Positions 9,155-18,156 of a stretch of 64,000 bases of DNA are shown here, in pieces. Source of the DNA: CBDCWQ01 sp965223435 (GTDB lineage Bacteria; Myxococcota; Kuafuiibacteriia; Kuafuiibacteriales; Kuafuiibacteriaceae); the NCBI GenBank assembly GCA_965223435.1, contig CBDCWQ010000020.1, positions 620,001 through 684,000 of the forward strand, read 5' to 3'. The notes beneath the pieces are model-generated. The model did not search any database. It saw nothing but the letters and a program-made list of their open reading frames with translations, and was not told where the DNA came from. Numbering within the stretch: the stretch's first letter is position 1; every line of letters begins with the position of its first letter. Position numbers and translations under genes: made by a program.

Positions 9155-10216
9155 ATGTTTCATGTGACCGATGATGTGCGGATTGAAGAAATCCGCCCTT
9201 TGATTCCACCCGCGATCCTGATGGAGGAGCTTCCCCTGTCGGATAAAGCCTCTACGACCGTTGCCGAGGGGCGAGATGCAGCGACCCGTATTCTTGAGGG
9301 AAAAGACGATCGCCTGCTGGTGGTCGTGGGCCCTTGTTCGATCCACGACCGAAAGTCATGTCTCGAATACGCGGGCCGCTTGAAGGAGACCGCCGATCGT
9401 TTGTCCCAGGACTTGGCCCTGGTGATGCGGGTTTATTTTGAAAAGCCCCGAACCACCGTGGGCTGGAAGGGTTTTGATCAACGACCCAGACCTGGATGGC
9501 AGCTTTGCCATCAACAAAGGCCTCCGGCTGGCGAGAAGCCTTCTTCTTGACCTCGCGGAGCTCGGGATGCCGGCGGGGACGGAGTTTTTGGACACCATCA
9601 CCCCGCAGTTCATCGCAGATCTGGTCAGCTGGGGGGCGATCGGCGCCCGGACCACCGAGAGCCAGGTCCATCGGGAACTCGCCTCGGGGTTGTCGATGCC
9701 CGTGGGCTTCAAGAACGGGACCGACGGCAGTGTCCGGATCGCGGTCGACGCGATTCGCGCGGCCCAGCATCCCCATCGCTTTTTGTCGGTCACCAAGCAG
9801 GGGATTTCGGCCATTGTGGCCACGCGGGGGAACAGCGCGTGCCACGTCATTTTGCGCGGTGGGCATGGGGCGCCCAACTACGACGCCGAGTCGGTCGAGG
9901 GCGCTGCGGAGGTCCTGAAAAAGGCCTCTGATTGCCATACCCGCATCATGGTGGACTGCAGTCACGGGGAACAGCCAAAAAGACCATCGGCGCCAACCTG
10001 AGGTGGCTCAATCGATCCAAAAGCAGCTCGAGGGAGGCTCCGAGCGGGTTTTTTGGTGTGATGCTGGAAAGCAATCTCGCGGAGGGTCGCCAGAACCATG
10101 TTGCGGGGCAAGCGCTCACCTATGGTCAAAGCATCACCGATGCGTGCCTAGGATGGGATGACACCGTGCCGGTTCTTGAGGCCCTCGCGGCCTCCGTCCG
10201 CAAACGCCGAGGCTGA
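9155..10216 (+). CDS. aroG: 3-deoxy-7-phosphoheptulonate (DAHP) synthase, three frameshifts
   Basis: First enzyme of aromatic amino acid synthesis, condensing phosphoenolpyruvate and erythrose-4-phosphate. Reading across three frames gives a full class-I DAHP synthase of about 352 residues aligned to E. coli AroG: VVGPCSIHD, KPRTTVGWKG, then SWGAIGARTTESQVHRELAS, GFKNGTDG, FLSVTKQG, then YGQSITDACLGWDDT. The frame breaks are in T4 at 9472-9475, G4 at 9966-9969 and T6 at 10049-10054. Removing one base from each run restores one continuous frame. All three are +1 insertions in homopolymers and their sum is three, so the original frame returns. I think these are sequence errors rather than decay, because every catalytic motif is preserved. 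Start is an ATG at 9155. Confidence 0.9.
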
Positions 10217-10248
10217 GGGCGGGGCCAAGGTGCCCCGTATCACCAGCA

Positions 10249-10723
10249 ATGCTCAAAGAGTTCAAAGAGTTTGCGGTCAAGGGCAACGTCGTGGACATGG
10301 CGGTGGGCCTCATGATTGGTGCGTCTTTTACGGCGGTTGTGAAGTCCGTGGTGGACGATCTTGTTATGCCCCCCCCTTGGCCTCCTCACGGGGCATCTCG
10401 ATTTGAGCGACAAGTTTTTCGTGTTGCGCGACGGCACCCCCAGTGCGCCCTACAAGACGCTTGAAGCCGCCAAGAGCGCTGGCGCAGTGGTGATGGGCTA
10501 TGGGCGCTTCATCAACACCGTATTCAGCTTTGTTGTCGTGTCCTTGTCCCTCTTTTTTGTGGTTCGCTGGATGAACCGACTGCGGCGTCCCGATACGCCT
10601 CCAGCGCCTACGACCCGCGCTTGCCCCCATTGCATGATGATCATCGACCATGGCGCAAAGCGCTGCCCCCATTGCACGTCTATGCTCGCAGGAGACAAGG
10701 TTTCTTCTGTTCCCAGCGGATGA
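10249..10723 (+). CDS. mscL: Large-conductance mechanosensitive channel MscL with C-terminal zinc ribbon, one frameshift
   Basis: The N-terminal helix and TM1 (LKEFKEFAVKGNVVDMAVG... IGASFTAVVKSVVDDLVMPP) and TM2 (FINTVFSFVVVSLSLFFVVRWMN) match MscL, the pentameric osmotic emergency valve of the inner membrane. The frame breaks in a C8 run at 10369-10376; seven C restore PPLGLLTGHLDLSDKFFVL. After TM2, instead of only the usual amphipathic helix, there is a CPHC-x12-CPHC pair (about residues 124-142) that should form a zinc ribbon. Corrected length is about 157 residues. It follows aroG by 32 bases, but no operon logic is obvious. Frameshift interpretation: homopolymer error, as in the neighbouring genes. 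Confidence 0.88.
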
Positions 10724-10795
10724 ACCTCACACCCACATACCCCTCGACCTGAAATCTATTGTTCAGCCCAAGGATCGTTCACTGTTCGCAGGTGA

Positions 10796-11981
10796 TCATG
10801 ACCGGTGTGCTTCGGCCGCTACCGGCAAGCGGACCGTGAAGTGTGTGCCTTGGCCCACCTGACTTTGAATCGAAATCGAGCCGCCGACTTCCTCGACGAT
10901 GCGGCGAGAGATGGCCAGCCCCAGTCCGGTGCCTCCGTTGACCTTGGTGGTGAAAAAAGGGTCGAAAAATGCGTTCGAGCTCATCTTCAGGAATGCCCGG
11001 ACCGGTGTCCCGGACATGAAGTTCGACCCACTCGCCATCCGCTTCCATAGACACCGTAACCGTGGGTGCGGACTCTTGGTTTTCGGGCTCTGGAAGCGCT
11101 TGGAGTGCGTTGACCAAGAGGTTGAGGGTGACCTGGCCGAGTTTGTTTTGAGAGCCGCGCACCGGTGGGACGGCCTTTAAATCTATTTCGATGTTGGCCC
11201 GCTTGAGGAGTGCGCCTTTCACCCCTTTGAGCGTCAATTGAACCACCTCTACGAGATCGGCTGAACGTTGGTCGTCGGCGCGCCGGTTGGAGAGCTCGAT
11301 GCCCTTGGCGATTTCGACCAGTTGGTGGGCCGCCGCTTTGGCCTCAAAAATGAATTTGGCGATGTCGTCGGTGGCCCCTTGCTCCTTGGGGCCGATGGTC
11401 TGGCCCGGTGACAACAGTGCGCTGAGGCTGTCCGCCCGCATGGCGGCGAGGTCGAGCATGCCTACCAACACCGAAAGGGGTGTTCGAATTTCGTGCGCCA
11501 CAGAGGCTGCAATCACGCCCAAAGCGTAGACCCGCTCGGTCTCGAGCAAACGGCGTTTGAGCTCCTGAAGTCTGCGGTTGGTTCGGTAGGTGTCGATAGA
11601 CTCGTGTAGCGCTGCCTTAAGTTCCACCGGGTCCCACGGTTTCTTGAGGTAGCGCCGCACGTGTCCTCGATTGATGGCGTCGATGGCATTGCTGATGTCG
11701 GAGTAGGCGGTGATGAGGAGACGCACAGTGTCGGGTGAGGTCTTGCGAGCCGCCTCGAGGATTTCAACACCGGTCATTTCTGGCATGCGTTGGTCGACCA
11801 TGAGGACCGCTATTTCATGGTGCTCGATAGTATGAAGAGCCTCCTTTCCTGACGATGCGGTCCGGATGGTGAACTCTTGGGCGCAGGTTGCCTCAAAGAC
11901 TGCGAGGTTTGCGTCGTCGTCATCAACGTACAGAACAACCCCTGAGACTGCCGGGGGCGACTCAGTCTTCGTTTGGGTCAT
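10796..11981 (-). CDS. Receiver-histidine kinase hybrid, one frameshift
   Basis: An N-terminal receiver domain (acidic pocket YVDDDD 19-23, phospho-acceptor D63 in VDQRMPEMTG, Lys at YLKKPW) is followed by a HisKA dimerisation domain with H163 in VAHEIRTPLS and an HATPase domain (N-box NLLVNALQA, G1 DTGPGIP). The frame breaks in an A5 run (plus strand 10965-10969). One base fewer restores RIFDPFFTTKVNGGTGLGLAISRRIVEE with the G2 box and a normal C-terminus ending at 10796. Unrepaired, the frame runs to 10779 without ATP-lid motifs. The gene starts inside the 3-prime end of the receiver-Ser/Thr kinase gene (20-base overlap), so the two are translationally coupled and probably act together. No membrane segment; soluble. 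Confidence 0.88.
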
Positions 11982-13210
11982 GACTCTCTTTTAGCACGGC
12001 TGCTGATTCACGCAGAGCCTTCGCGAAAGTCGTCACGTTGGGGAATCGGTCGTCCGGTTCGGGTCGGCACGCCCGATAGCAAAGCGTTTCGCATATGGAA
12101 GGAAGCTTCGGATTGATGGACAAGAGGTTGGGTGGGGTCTGTATGGCTTGCCCTAGGATCTCGACCGCCGAGGCCGCAGGATCGCGAATGGTGTGCCCCG
12201 ACAAGGCTTCGTACAGAACTGCGCCCAGCCCGTAGATGTCGCTGCGAGGGTCGATGTCGTGGCTCAGGAGCTGCTCCGGCGACATATAGAGGGGGGTTCC
12301 TACCAAACCGCCGTCCAAGGTCAGTCGCGTTTCGTTTTCCTCTACCGGAAAAAACGACGCCGAAATCGCCGATTCTGACCCCTCCGGCGGAGTCGAGGAA
12401 AATGTTTTCTGGTTTGACGTCTCGATGCACAAATCCGGCGTGGTGTACGGCGCCCAAGCCATCAGCCACCGCGGCGATGATTCGAAAGGCTTCGATGGGG
12501 GAGAGGATGCCTTGGGCGTCCATGCGATTCCTCAGCGACGGTCCATCGATGTATTGCATGCTGTAGTAGTGGTGCTCACGGTAGACGCCCGCAGAGTAGA
12601 TTTGCACGACGTTGGGGTGGTCTATTTCCGCAAGGGCCATCACTTCACGGTGAAAGCGCTGCGCGAAACGGCGGGGCTCTTTGCCTTGGACGTCCTGAAT
12701 TTTGATGGCGACCTCTCGTTGGTGTTCGAGGTCTGTCGCGTGGTACACGACGCCCATACCGCCATGTCCGAGAGGGCCCTGGATGGCGTAACGCCGATCA
12801 AAGATGGTCCCAGGTTCAAAGTGAAGAATGCCGGCTTTTCGGCGGCGAATGTGGCCCCGCAGGGTGGCCCGGATTTTGGCCAGCAGGATGGCCGGCTGGA
12901 AGGGCTTGACGATGTAGTCGTCGGCGCCGCCATCGAGTCCCTTCAGCATGGTCTGTTCGTCGCCCTGGGCAGATATGAGAATGATGGGGATGTCGACCGT
13001 CCTGCTGTCTTTTCTCAGCTTTTGGCAGGCCTCGATGCCGGTCATTTTGGGCATCGTCACGTCCATGAGGATCAGGTCTGGGAGGGTTTCGTTGACGGCC
13101 TCCATGACCTGCCGCCCGTTCTCTACCAGTTTGCTTTCGTACTCGCCGAGGGCAAGGGTGTTCAAGATCACCTTGCGAATTCCAGGATCGTCATCCGCAA
13201 CCAGGATCAT
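11962..13210 (-). CDS. Receiver domain fused to Hanks-type Ser/Thr kinase, one frameshift
   Basis: Residues 1-120 form a response-regulator receiver (VADDDPG, phospho-acceptor D50 in LMDVTMPKMTG, Lys102 in IVKPF). From about 141 a eukaryotic-like kinase follows: glycine loop GHGGMGVV, Lys170 in VAIK, HRDVKPEN (262-264), DFG (282-284). The frame breaks right after DFG in an A6 run at 12349-12354 (plus strand). With five bases it continues through GTPLYMSPEQ, DIYGLGAVLYEALSG to the normal end at 11962. All catalytic residues are present, so an active kinase gated by receiver phosphorylation is plausible. No transmembrane segment or PASTA domain. It overlaps the downstream hybrid histidine kinase, suggesting a phosphorelay that feeds into Ser/Thr phosphorylation; this is inferred from layout only. 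Confidence 0.88.
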
Positions 13211-13312
13211 CGAACGTAGGCCCCCCGCGAACAGATTAGGGCAAACGCCCGCTGAACGCCCCTCCTAGGATAGGTCGAGCCTGTCCCAAGATCCAGGGTT
13301 CGAAAGCCAAGC

Positions 13313-13343
13313 ATGGGTCGCCTATGGCCATCGGCGACCCCAT
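13313..13343. terminator. Hairpin downstream of amidinotransferase-family gene
   Basis: An inverted repeat with arms ATGGGTCGCC and GGCGACCCCAT (one bulged base) and a nine-base loop lies between the 3-prime end of the arginine-deiminase-fold gene and the start of the receiver-kinase gene, both on the minus strand. Its position suits a terminator for the former; there is no clear T-tract. Confidence 0.45.
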
Positions 13344-13400
13344 CGTTTCGTGGCACCTCAGGCTCCTTCACCGGTTTCCCTCTAACCTCGTCTTTGGCCT

Positions 13401-14536
13401 TCAAAAAAAGCGGGGGTCGACGGTGACCGAACGGGGCACCCGATGGCGACGGTCTTGGGCTTCCTTTTGGCGATGACTGTAGGTGTTTGGGTACCTCGGC
13501 GGTACGACGAGATTTTGAGGAAGATACAAGGTCGCGCATGCCGGGCCTCCGCCTGCCTTCCCGAAGAGCTCGGCCAAGGGCAAGCATATGGCGCGAAAGC
13601 CGAACGATTCTAAGGTGGATATGAATGTACGGCTGACACCCTCCGGCACCAAGACGCCACCGTCAACCTGTCGAGAATTGGTCCCATAGGCATGAACCGC
13701 GTCCTCGGCGCTCACGGTGTGGACCGTGCCCGGAGCCAACTCGGACGAGGCGTCGCCTTGCGGGTAAAGGCCACCAGGGTATTGGAGCAAACGCGCGTGG
13801 CCGAGTGGAGGCCTGAGCGCGAAGTGAACCGTATCTCCGTGAAAATGTGGGTAGACGAGCTCCCTCTTGATGATGTGGGTGTCGTCGATTTGGGCGAAAC
13901 GGGGCGGCGTATTTCACACCCTCGAGGGAGGAGCGGCCAGTTTTGGGCGCGTGTCCCGCATCGTAGCGGCCCGCTACGGTGTACGTCAAAATGACTTTGT
14001 CTTCGATCACCGCAACATCGGCCAACCCCTCCCATCGGTGGGGGTTCGACTCCACGGTGAGGTGGGCGCCCGAGGCGGTCGCCAAGTCTTCCAGGAGGCT
14101 TTTGTAGTACCCCGCCTCATGTTGTCGATGGGGGGAGCATGTTGGGAAGGAGGGCACGGACTTGGCGCTCTTCCACGATGACCCAGGGGCCGTTGGCGGT
14201 GAAGACGCGTCCGGTCTGGAGTCCGTCGATGTGTCCTAAGACCTCGTCGCGGCTGTCTTCCGCCAGGATACGCCCATCCCCATCGATGCGGAGCGCTTCG
14301 TGTCCGAGATAGGGGTCGTCTTCGGGTTCGAAGTCAAAAAGGGCGTCCCCCCCAAGGGCCAAAATGCCCTCGCAGATGCCCAGCCACTCTTCGTATGCCT
14401 GCCGCGGCCCGTAAGTGAGATGGGCAACTTCACTTTTGTAGTTGGCCCCGGCCTTGTTCAACGAGACCGGCACCGGGGGCCTGACCATAAAGCGGTTGCT
14501 GTAGAACCGGGAGAGTGTGTGGTTTGGCGTGGGCAC
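13401..14536 (-). CDS. Arginine deiminase-fold (DDAH/amidinotransferase family) enzyme, two frameshifts
   Basis: Recognised by stitching three frames. The first carries the family block GRVFTANGPWVIVEE, equivalent to the VFTAN motif of dimethylargininase-like enzymes. The second carries RQHEAGYYKSLLEDL and GLADVAVI. The third carries the catalytic His region HFHGDTVHFAL and the catalytic Cys in GGGPACATL, corresponding to GGGxxCxT. Breaks lie in G6 at 14130-14135 and near G4 at 13901-13904 (plus strand); one base fewer in each restores a frame of about 378 residues. Such enzymes hydrolyse or transfer the guanidino group of arginine derivatives. Substrate is unknown. The start is uncertain: the frame is closed by TAG immediately before the GTG at 14534-14536, and a further upstream frameshift cannot be excluded. 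Confidence 0.7.
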
Positions 14537-14785
14537 CTACCCGCGGACCCTAGTACGGTCGGCCACAAATCGCGACCCACGAAGAAACGAAGGCCACCCC
14601 GAGGGGCGGTCGTCGCGGACGAAGTCCACAATGATCCAGCCCCCTCAAGGCCCGGAACCGGGGCTGTTCGGAAACGGACCTGGGCGCAAAGGTTACGGGT
14701 CGGACCGACGCACCCAAAGTGTGGCACCTCCTGACACGAGGGGGAAGGGCCGTGATTTTAACGTGACCTCCGTGCTACGATTGGC

Positions 14786-15745
14786 GTGTTGTCTTTCGAT
14801 TTTGAAGATCCAACTGCAGTCTCTGGCGACGGCCCCAAGGAGTTGCCCGACCTCGATCGACTTTTCTTGATCGTGCTGCAGGGGCCCTCCGTTGGCGCGT
14901 CGGGTTTTGTGACCCGCCAAGGGGGCTTTGTCGGTCGTGACCAGGGCGCCAACCTCCCGATCAGGGACCCGTACGTGTCTCGGTGCCACCTGAATATCAT
15001 CTTTCGCGATGGGCAGTTTGTGGTGGAGGACCAAGGGAGCCAGTTTGGCACCTACGTAGAGGGAGAGAAGGTCGGGGAGCAGCGTTTGCGAGACGGTGAC
15101 CGCATTCAGATCTCGAAACACACCACCTTGCGGGTGCGTTACCAAGACCGCATGGAAGCCGCCCTGGAAGAGCACATTCGGACCGCGGCCGTCACGGATC
15201 CGCTGACCAAAGTCGCCAATCGGAGATCGCTCATCCAGCGCCTAGAGCAGGAGTTTGCCTACTCGGTGCGACAGAGCGAACTTTTGACAGTTTTGATGAT
15301 CGACGTGGACAATTTCAAAGGGGTCAATGACCGTTTCGGGCACCTTGAAGGTGATACGACGCTGATGCGTTTGGTGGGTGTTATCCAGCAAACCATCCGC
15401 AAAGAGGACCACTTGGCCAGGTATGGCGGCGACGAATTTGTCGTGGTGTCGCGCGGTATATCCGAGCGCGCCGGTCTCAACCTTGGCCGTCGATTGGGGT
15501 CCTCGGTGCGGACCGGGCGGTATCAGGCGCTTGGCCAAGTCTTCCCATTGACCGTGAGTTCGGGCGTGGCCACCTTTCGTCCGCGCGAACCAGGAAGACC
15601 TGCGACCGTTGCGGAGCTCCTTGCCCGCGCCGACGCTGCAGCCTACGCGTCCAAGCGGGCGGGTCGCGATCGGTGCACGGGGTGGTCCGAACTGCCGGCC
15701 GCGCGCCTGGCCAGTGTCACGTCCAGTGCCACGACGCTTGGCTGA
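14786..15745 (+). CDS. Diguanylate cyclase with N-terminal FHA domain
   Basis: A 319-residue cytoplasmic protein. An FHA phosphothreonine-binding domain (about 26-118) shows FVGRDQGANLPIRDPYVSRCHL with the conserved Gly-Arg, Ser and His. A GGDEF domain follows (about 135-300) with an intact active site ARYGGDEF (GGDEF at 214-218) and an I-site RKED (205-208) exactly five residues upstream, so it should make c-di-GMP and be product-inhibited. The FHA domain implies control by a Ser/Thr kinase; two such kinases are encoded in the window (11.96-13.2 and 51.4-54 kb). The start is a GTG with no strong ribosome site, so the N-terminus may shift by a few codons. Divergent from the arginine-deiminase-fold gene across about 250 bases. 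Confidence 0.9.
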   Translation: MLSFDFEDPTAVSGDGPKELPDLDRLFLIVLQGPSVGASGFVTRQGGFVGRDQGANLPIRDPYVSRCHLNIIFRDGQFVVEDQGSQFGTYVEGEKVGEQRLRDGDRIQISKHTTLRVRYQDRMEAALEEHIRTAAVTDPLTKVANRRSLIQRLEQEFAYSVRQSELLTVLMIDVDNFKGVNDRFGHLEGDTTLMRLVGVIQQTIRKEDHLARYGGDEFVVVSRGISERAGLNLGRRLGSSVRTGRYQALGQVFPLTVSSGVATFRPREPGRPATVAELLARADAAAYASKRAGRDRCTGWSELPAARLASVTSSATTLG

Positions 15746-15754
15746 TCCGGGGGC

Positions 15755-15790
15755 CACGGGGCGGGCCGGTCACTTCGGCCCGGGCCCGTG
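15755..15790. terminator. GC-rich hairpin between convergent genes
   Basis: Nested inverted repeats, an inner CGGGCCG (15762-15768) with CGGCCCG (15776-15782) and an outer CACGGG with CCCGTG, form one long stem between the FHA-GGDEF gene and the outer-membrane barrel gene, which converge here. A shared bidirectional terminator is the likely role. Confidence 0.55.
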
Positions 15791-15793
15791 CGT

Positions 15794-18151
15794 CTAAAGT
15801 TCGTCACCCACCCATTCGAGAAAGAATATCAAGGACCGCGGAAGTTGTTCTTCGAGCGCGGGGCGTCCGGTGTCGTGAAAACTCCGCTCGGCAAGCTCGT
15901 TGCCGAAGTCCAAAAGGTTGGCAACGAGTGCGGTGGCTCGCAGGCGCACGTCCGGGGGACCGAAGGTGACCTCGACCTGAAGGTCGACATTGAGCCGGAA
16001 ATCCTCTCTGGGCCCAGTGAATGGCTTCGTATATTTAAACGGCGAGCCGCGTGTTTGCCGTGGTACGACTGCGACCTGACCACGGTCTTCGTGGGTCTCG
16101 AAGAAGGTAAAAGGCTGACCGTCGCGGTGCGATACGCTCAAGAATCCCCACAAGGTGTCCCAAAATCGATAGCCAAAAACGGCCTTGAGAACAAAGGCGC
16201 GGTCCGAATCAAGGTTCGCCTGGCGGAACATGTTTGCGTTGGGGTTCGCCGAGGAGAAACTGACCACGCCGATGTCGTTGGCTGTGGGGCCGTTTCCCGG
16301 AGGCGGATAGCCGATGGCATTGAATACCGAAAAATGAACATGCACGACGTAGTCGCGTCTGGCTCCCAGGAGCTGGAAGTGCCCCCCGAAGTAGACGGGT
16401 GTGTCTTTTCGGTCGTTCTCCAAGACGTACCTGGTTTCGCCATCGGAAAAGAAAAAGATTCCGTCTCGCAGGTATCCAAATTGGTTGGGGTTCCCGTCCA
16501 GCTCGAGTCGGTACGTGTTCTTTGTGGCTTTGAACATGCCTTGAGCACCGAAGGTCCAACCTGTCGCGAGCTTCGATTCGAAGCCCGCCGCCAGCGAGTA
16601 GATATTCGTCTGACGAAGCTGGTCCGCGAGCCGGGTGTAGCGCCCTCCGGTGGTTTGTAAAAGCGTTGCCCCAGATCGCCCCCTCGTCAGAAAACTTCGA
16701 CCTGCGAGGTAGGCGGGGTCGAGCAAACGGGTCAACTCGGGCGTGACAGGCACCGGAGTCTTGGCGGCGCTGACAAACGGTGTGAATGCCCTCCACAGGC
16801 GGAGTTCTGCCCTGGTTTTGAGGCCTACGTCCAAAAACGCAAGGTTGTTGTCGAGCGAGGTGTTGAGTGCGTAGGTGGTGGCCAAGTACAGGTTGTATGA
16901 GAAGCGAACGTGCGCGGAGTTCAACGTATCCTGGATGCCCGCGCGATGGTCGCCGATGATCTCGCCGGTGTCCTCTGTTTCAAATTGGAAGGTTCCATAG
17001 GGCTCCCCCCGCAGCAAGGAGGGCTGCTCCCAACTGTGGGTCGAGGGCAAGAAGGCGAGCAATCGATGGTTGAAGTTTGCATAAAGCGATTCTCCGATCA
17101 CGGAAAAATCAAGGTTGGCGGCGAAGTGATCTCCGTCTGGGGCAAAGGGCGAAAACGATTCGCCATCCGGATCAATCCAATCGCGGGCAAAACGAAGGGT
17201 GCTATGTTTGGTTCGAAAATATCTTGTTGTCAGCCCCAACTTGAGCGCTCCGGCGGCAAGGCCACCGAATAGCGCGAGGCTGTTTGTCTTGGGTGTTTCG
17301 CTCGGTGCCATGTGAAGCTCGCTGCCGAGGTGGCTACGCTGGCGGTATTCGGCAAGAAAATAGGCCTTCCAGGTGGAGGCGGCGGGTTCGAGGTGGAGCG
17401 CGCTTTTGGCGACCAGGTAGTCCTCGTCGAATGTTCCCGCGAGGTCACCACTGGCTGGGATAAATTCGAGGAATCTCCGGGTGCCGTATTGAAGCTCAAA
17501 AGCGGAGGATAGTGCGGTTTCGCCTAACTGTGCGCTGTGCGCGACATAGGCGCTCAGGGCCCGGCGGAAACGTCTGCGCGTGGGCGCTGGCGGTGGGTCA
17601 CGTTCCCGACCGTGCATGCCCGAAAACACCCGCATGAGGGGTTTGGCGAGCGGCCAAATTCCACCGACTTGAGGAATGGTCCACCGGATCCCCGCGCGCG
17701 GCGATGATGGGGTGGGGCGCGGCCTTCGCCCTTCGACGTCTACGCCCATCAGTCGCAGGTTTTCTGGCCGTTCGTGGTAGCGAAGGGACAGGCGTGAAAC
17801 AAAGCGAAAGGGGGCTGTCAGCGCTGGCGTGCCCGAGGTGAACGGATCGGTGGTATTAAAACCGTGGTACGTCCACTGGTTCCACATCCATGAGTCGCCA
17901 TAGATCGAAAATTTTTGGTCGTCGATATCCGAAAAACCTCCGCTTTCCTCAAGGCTGTAGCCCACGGGTCCCACTATGTTGTCGAGCACCGTTGCATACG
18001 ACCACGCCGAGGGGATGCGCTGAAGAAGTGTGCCCAGGAGGGTGTATCCGCGGCTGAAGAGCATGGACGGCACCGGCTCCGCGGAGCTTGCGGGAAGGGG
18101 GCTGAGGGTGAGCGCGGCCGCGAGAAGGCCTGTTTTGTTGAGGCAAAACAT
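15794..18151 (-). CDS. Large outer-membrane beta-barrel protein
   Basis: About 785 residues beginning with a signal peptide (MFCLNKTGLLAAALTLSPLPASSA). The rest is almost entirely alternating amphipathic beta strands with aromatic girdles and turns, for example LYANFNHRLLAF, VRFSYNLYLATTYALNTSL and FGYRFWDTLWGFLSVSH. It ends in an aromatic strand SLIFFLEWVGDEL, consistent with a 20-plus-strand outer-membrane barrel. No TonB box, plug domain or POTRA is visible, and it does not resemble LptD. The start at 18149-18151 is chosen because it directly precedes the signal peptide; the frame is open further upstream but overlaps the permease gene. It begins five bases after the stop of the LptF-like permease, implying translational coupling and a joint role in the envelope. 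Confidence 0.78.
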   Translation of the reverse strand: MFCLNKTGLLAAALTLSPLPASSAEPVPSMLFSRGYTLLGTLLQRIPSAWSYATVLDNIVGPVGYSLEESGGFSDIDDQKFSIYGDSWMWNQWTYHGFNTTDPFTSGTPALTAPFRFVSRLSLRYHERPENLRLMGVDVEGRRPRPTPSSPRAGIRWTIPQVGGIWPLAKPLMRVFSGMHGRERDPPPAPTRRRFRRALSAYVAHSAQLGETALSSAFELQYGTRRFLEFIPASGDLAGTFDEDYLVAKSALHLEPAASTWKAYFLAEYRQRSHLGSELHMAPSETPKTNSLALFGGLAAGALKLGLTTRYFRTKHSTLRFARDWIDPDGESFSPFAPDGDHFAANLDFSVIGESLYANFNHRLLAFLPSTHSWEQPSLLRGEPYGTFQFETEDTGEIIGDHRAGIQDTLNSAHVRFSYNLYLATTYALNTSLDNNLAFLDVGLKTRAELRLWRAFTPFVSAAKTPVPVTPELTRLLDPAYLAGRSFLTRGRSGATLLQTTGGRYTRLADQLRQTNIYSLAAGFESKLATGWTFGAQGMFKATKNTYRLELDGNPNQFGYLRDGIFFFSDGETRYVLENDRKDTPVYFGGHFQLLGARRDYVVHVHFSVFNAIGYPPPGNGPTANDIGVVSFSSANPNANMFRQANLDSDRAFVLKAVFGYRFWDTLWGFLSVSHRDGQPFTFFETHEDRGQVAVVPRQTRGSPFKYTKPFTGPREDFRLNVDLQVEVTFGPPDVRLRATALVANLLDFGNELAERSFHDTGRPALEEQLPRSLIFFLEWVGDEL

Positions 18152-18156
18152 GGGTG

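Noticed and set aside
9155..10216. DAHP synthase as a decayed pseudogene
   Set aside because: All changes are single-base homopolymer insertions with conserved protein on both sides, and the neighbouring genes show the same pattern; error is more likely than decay.
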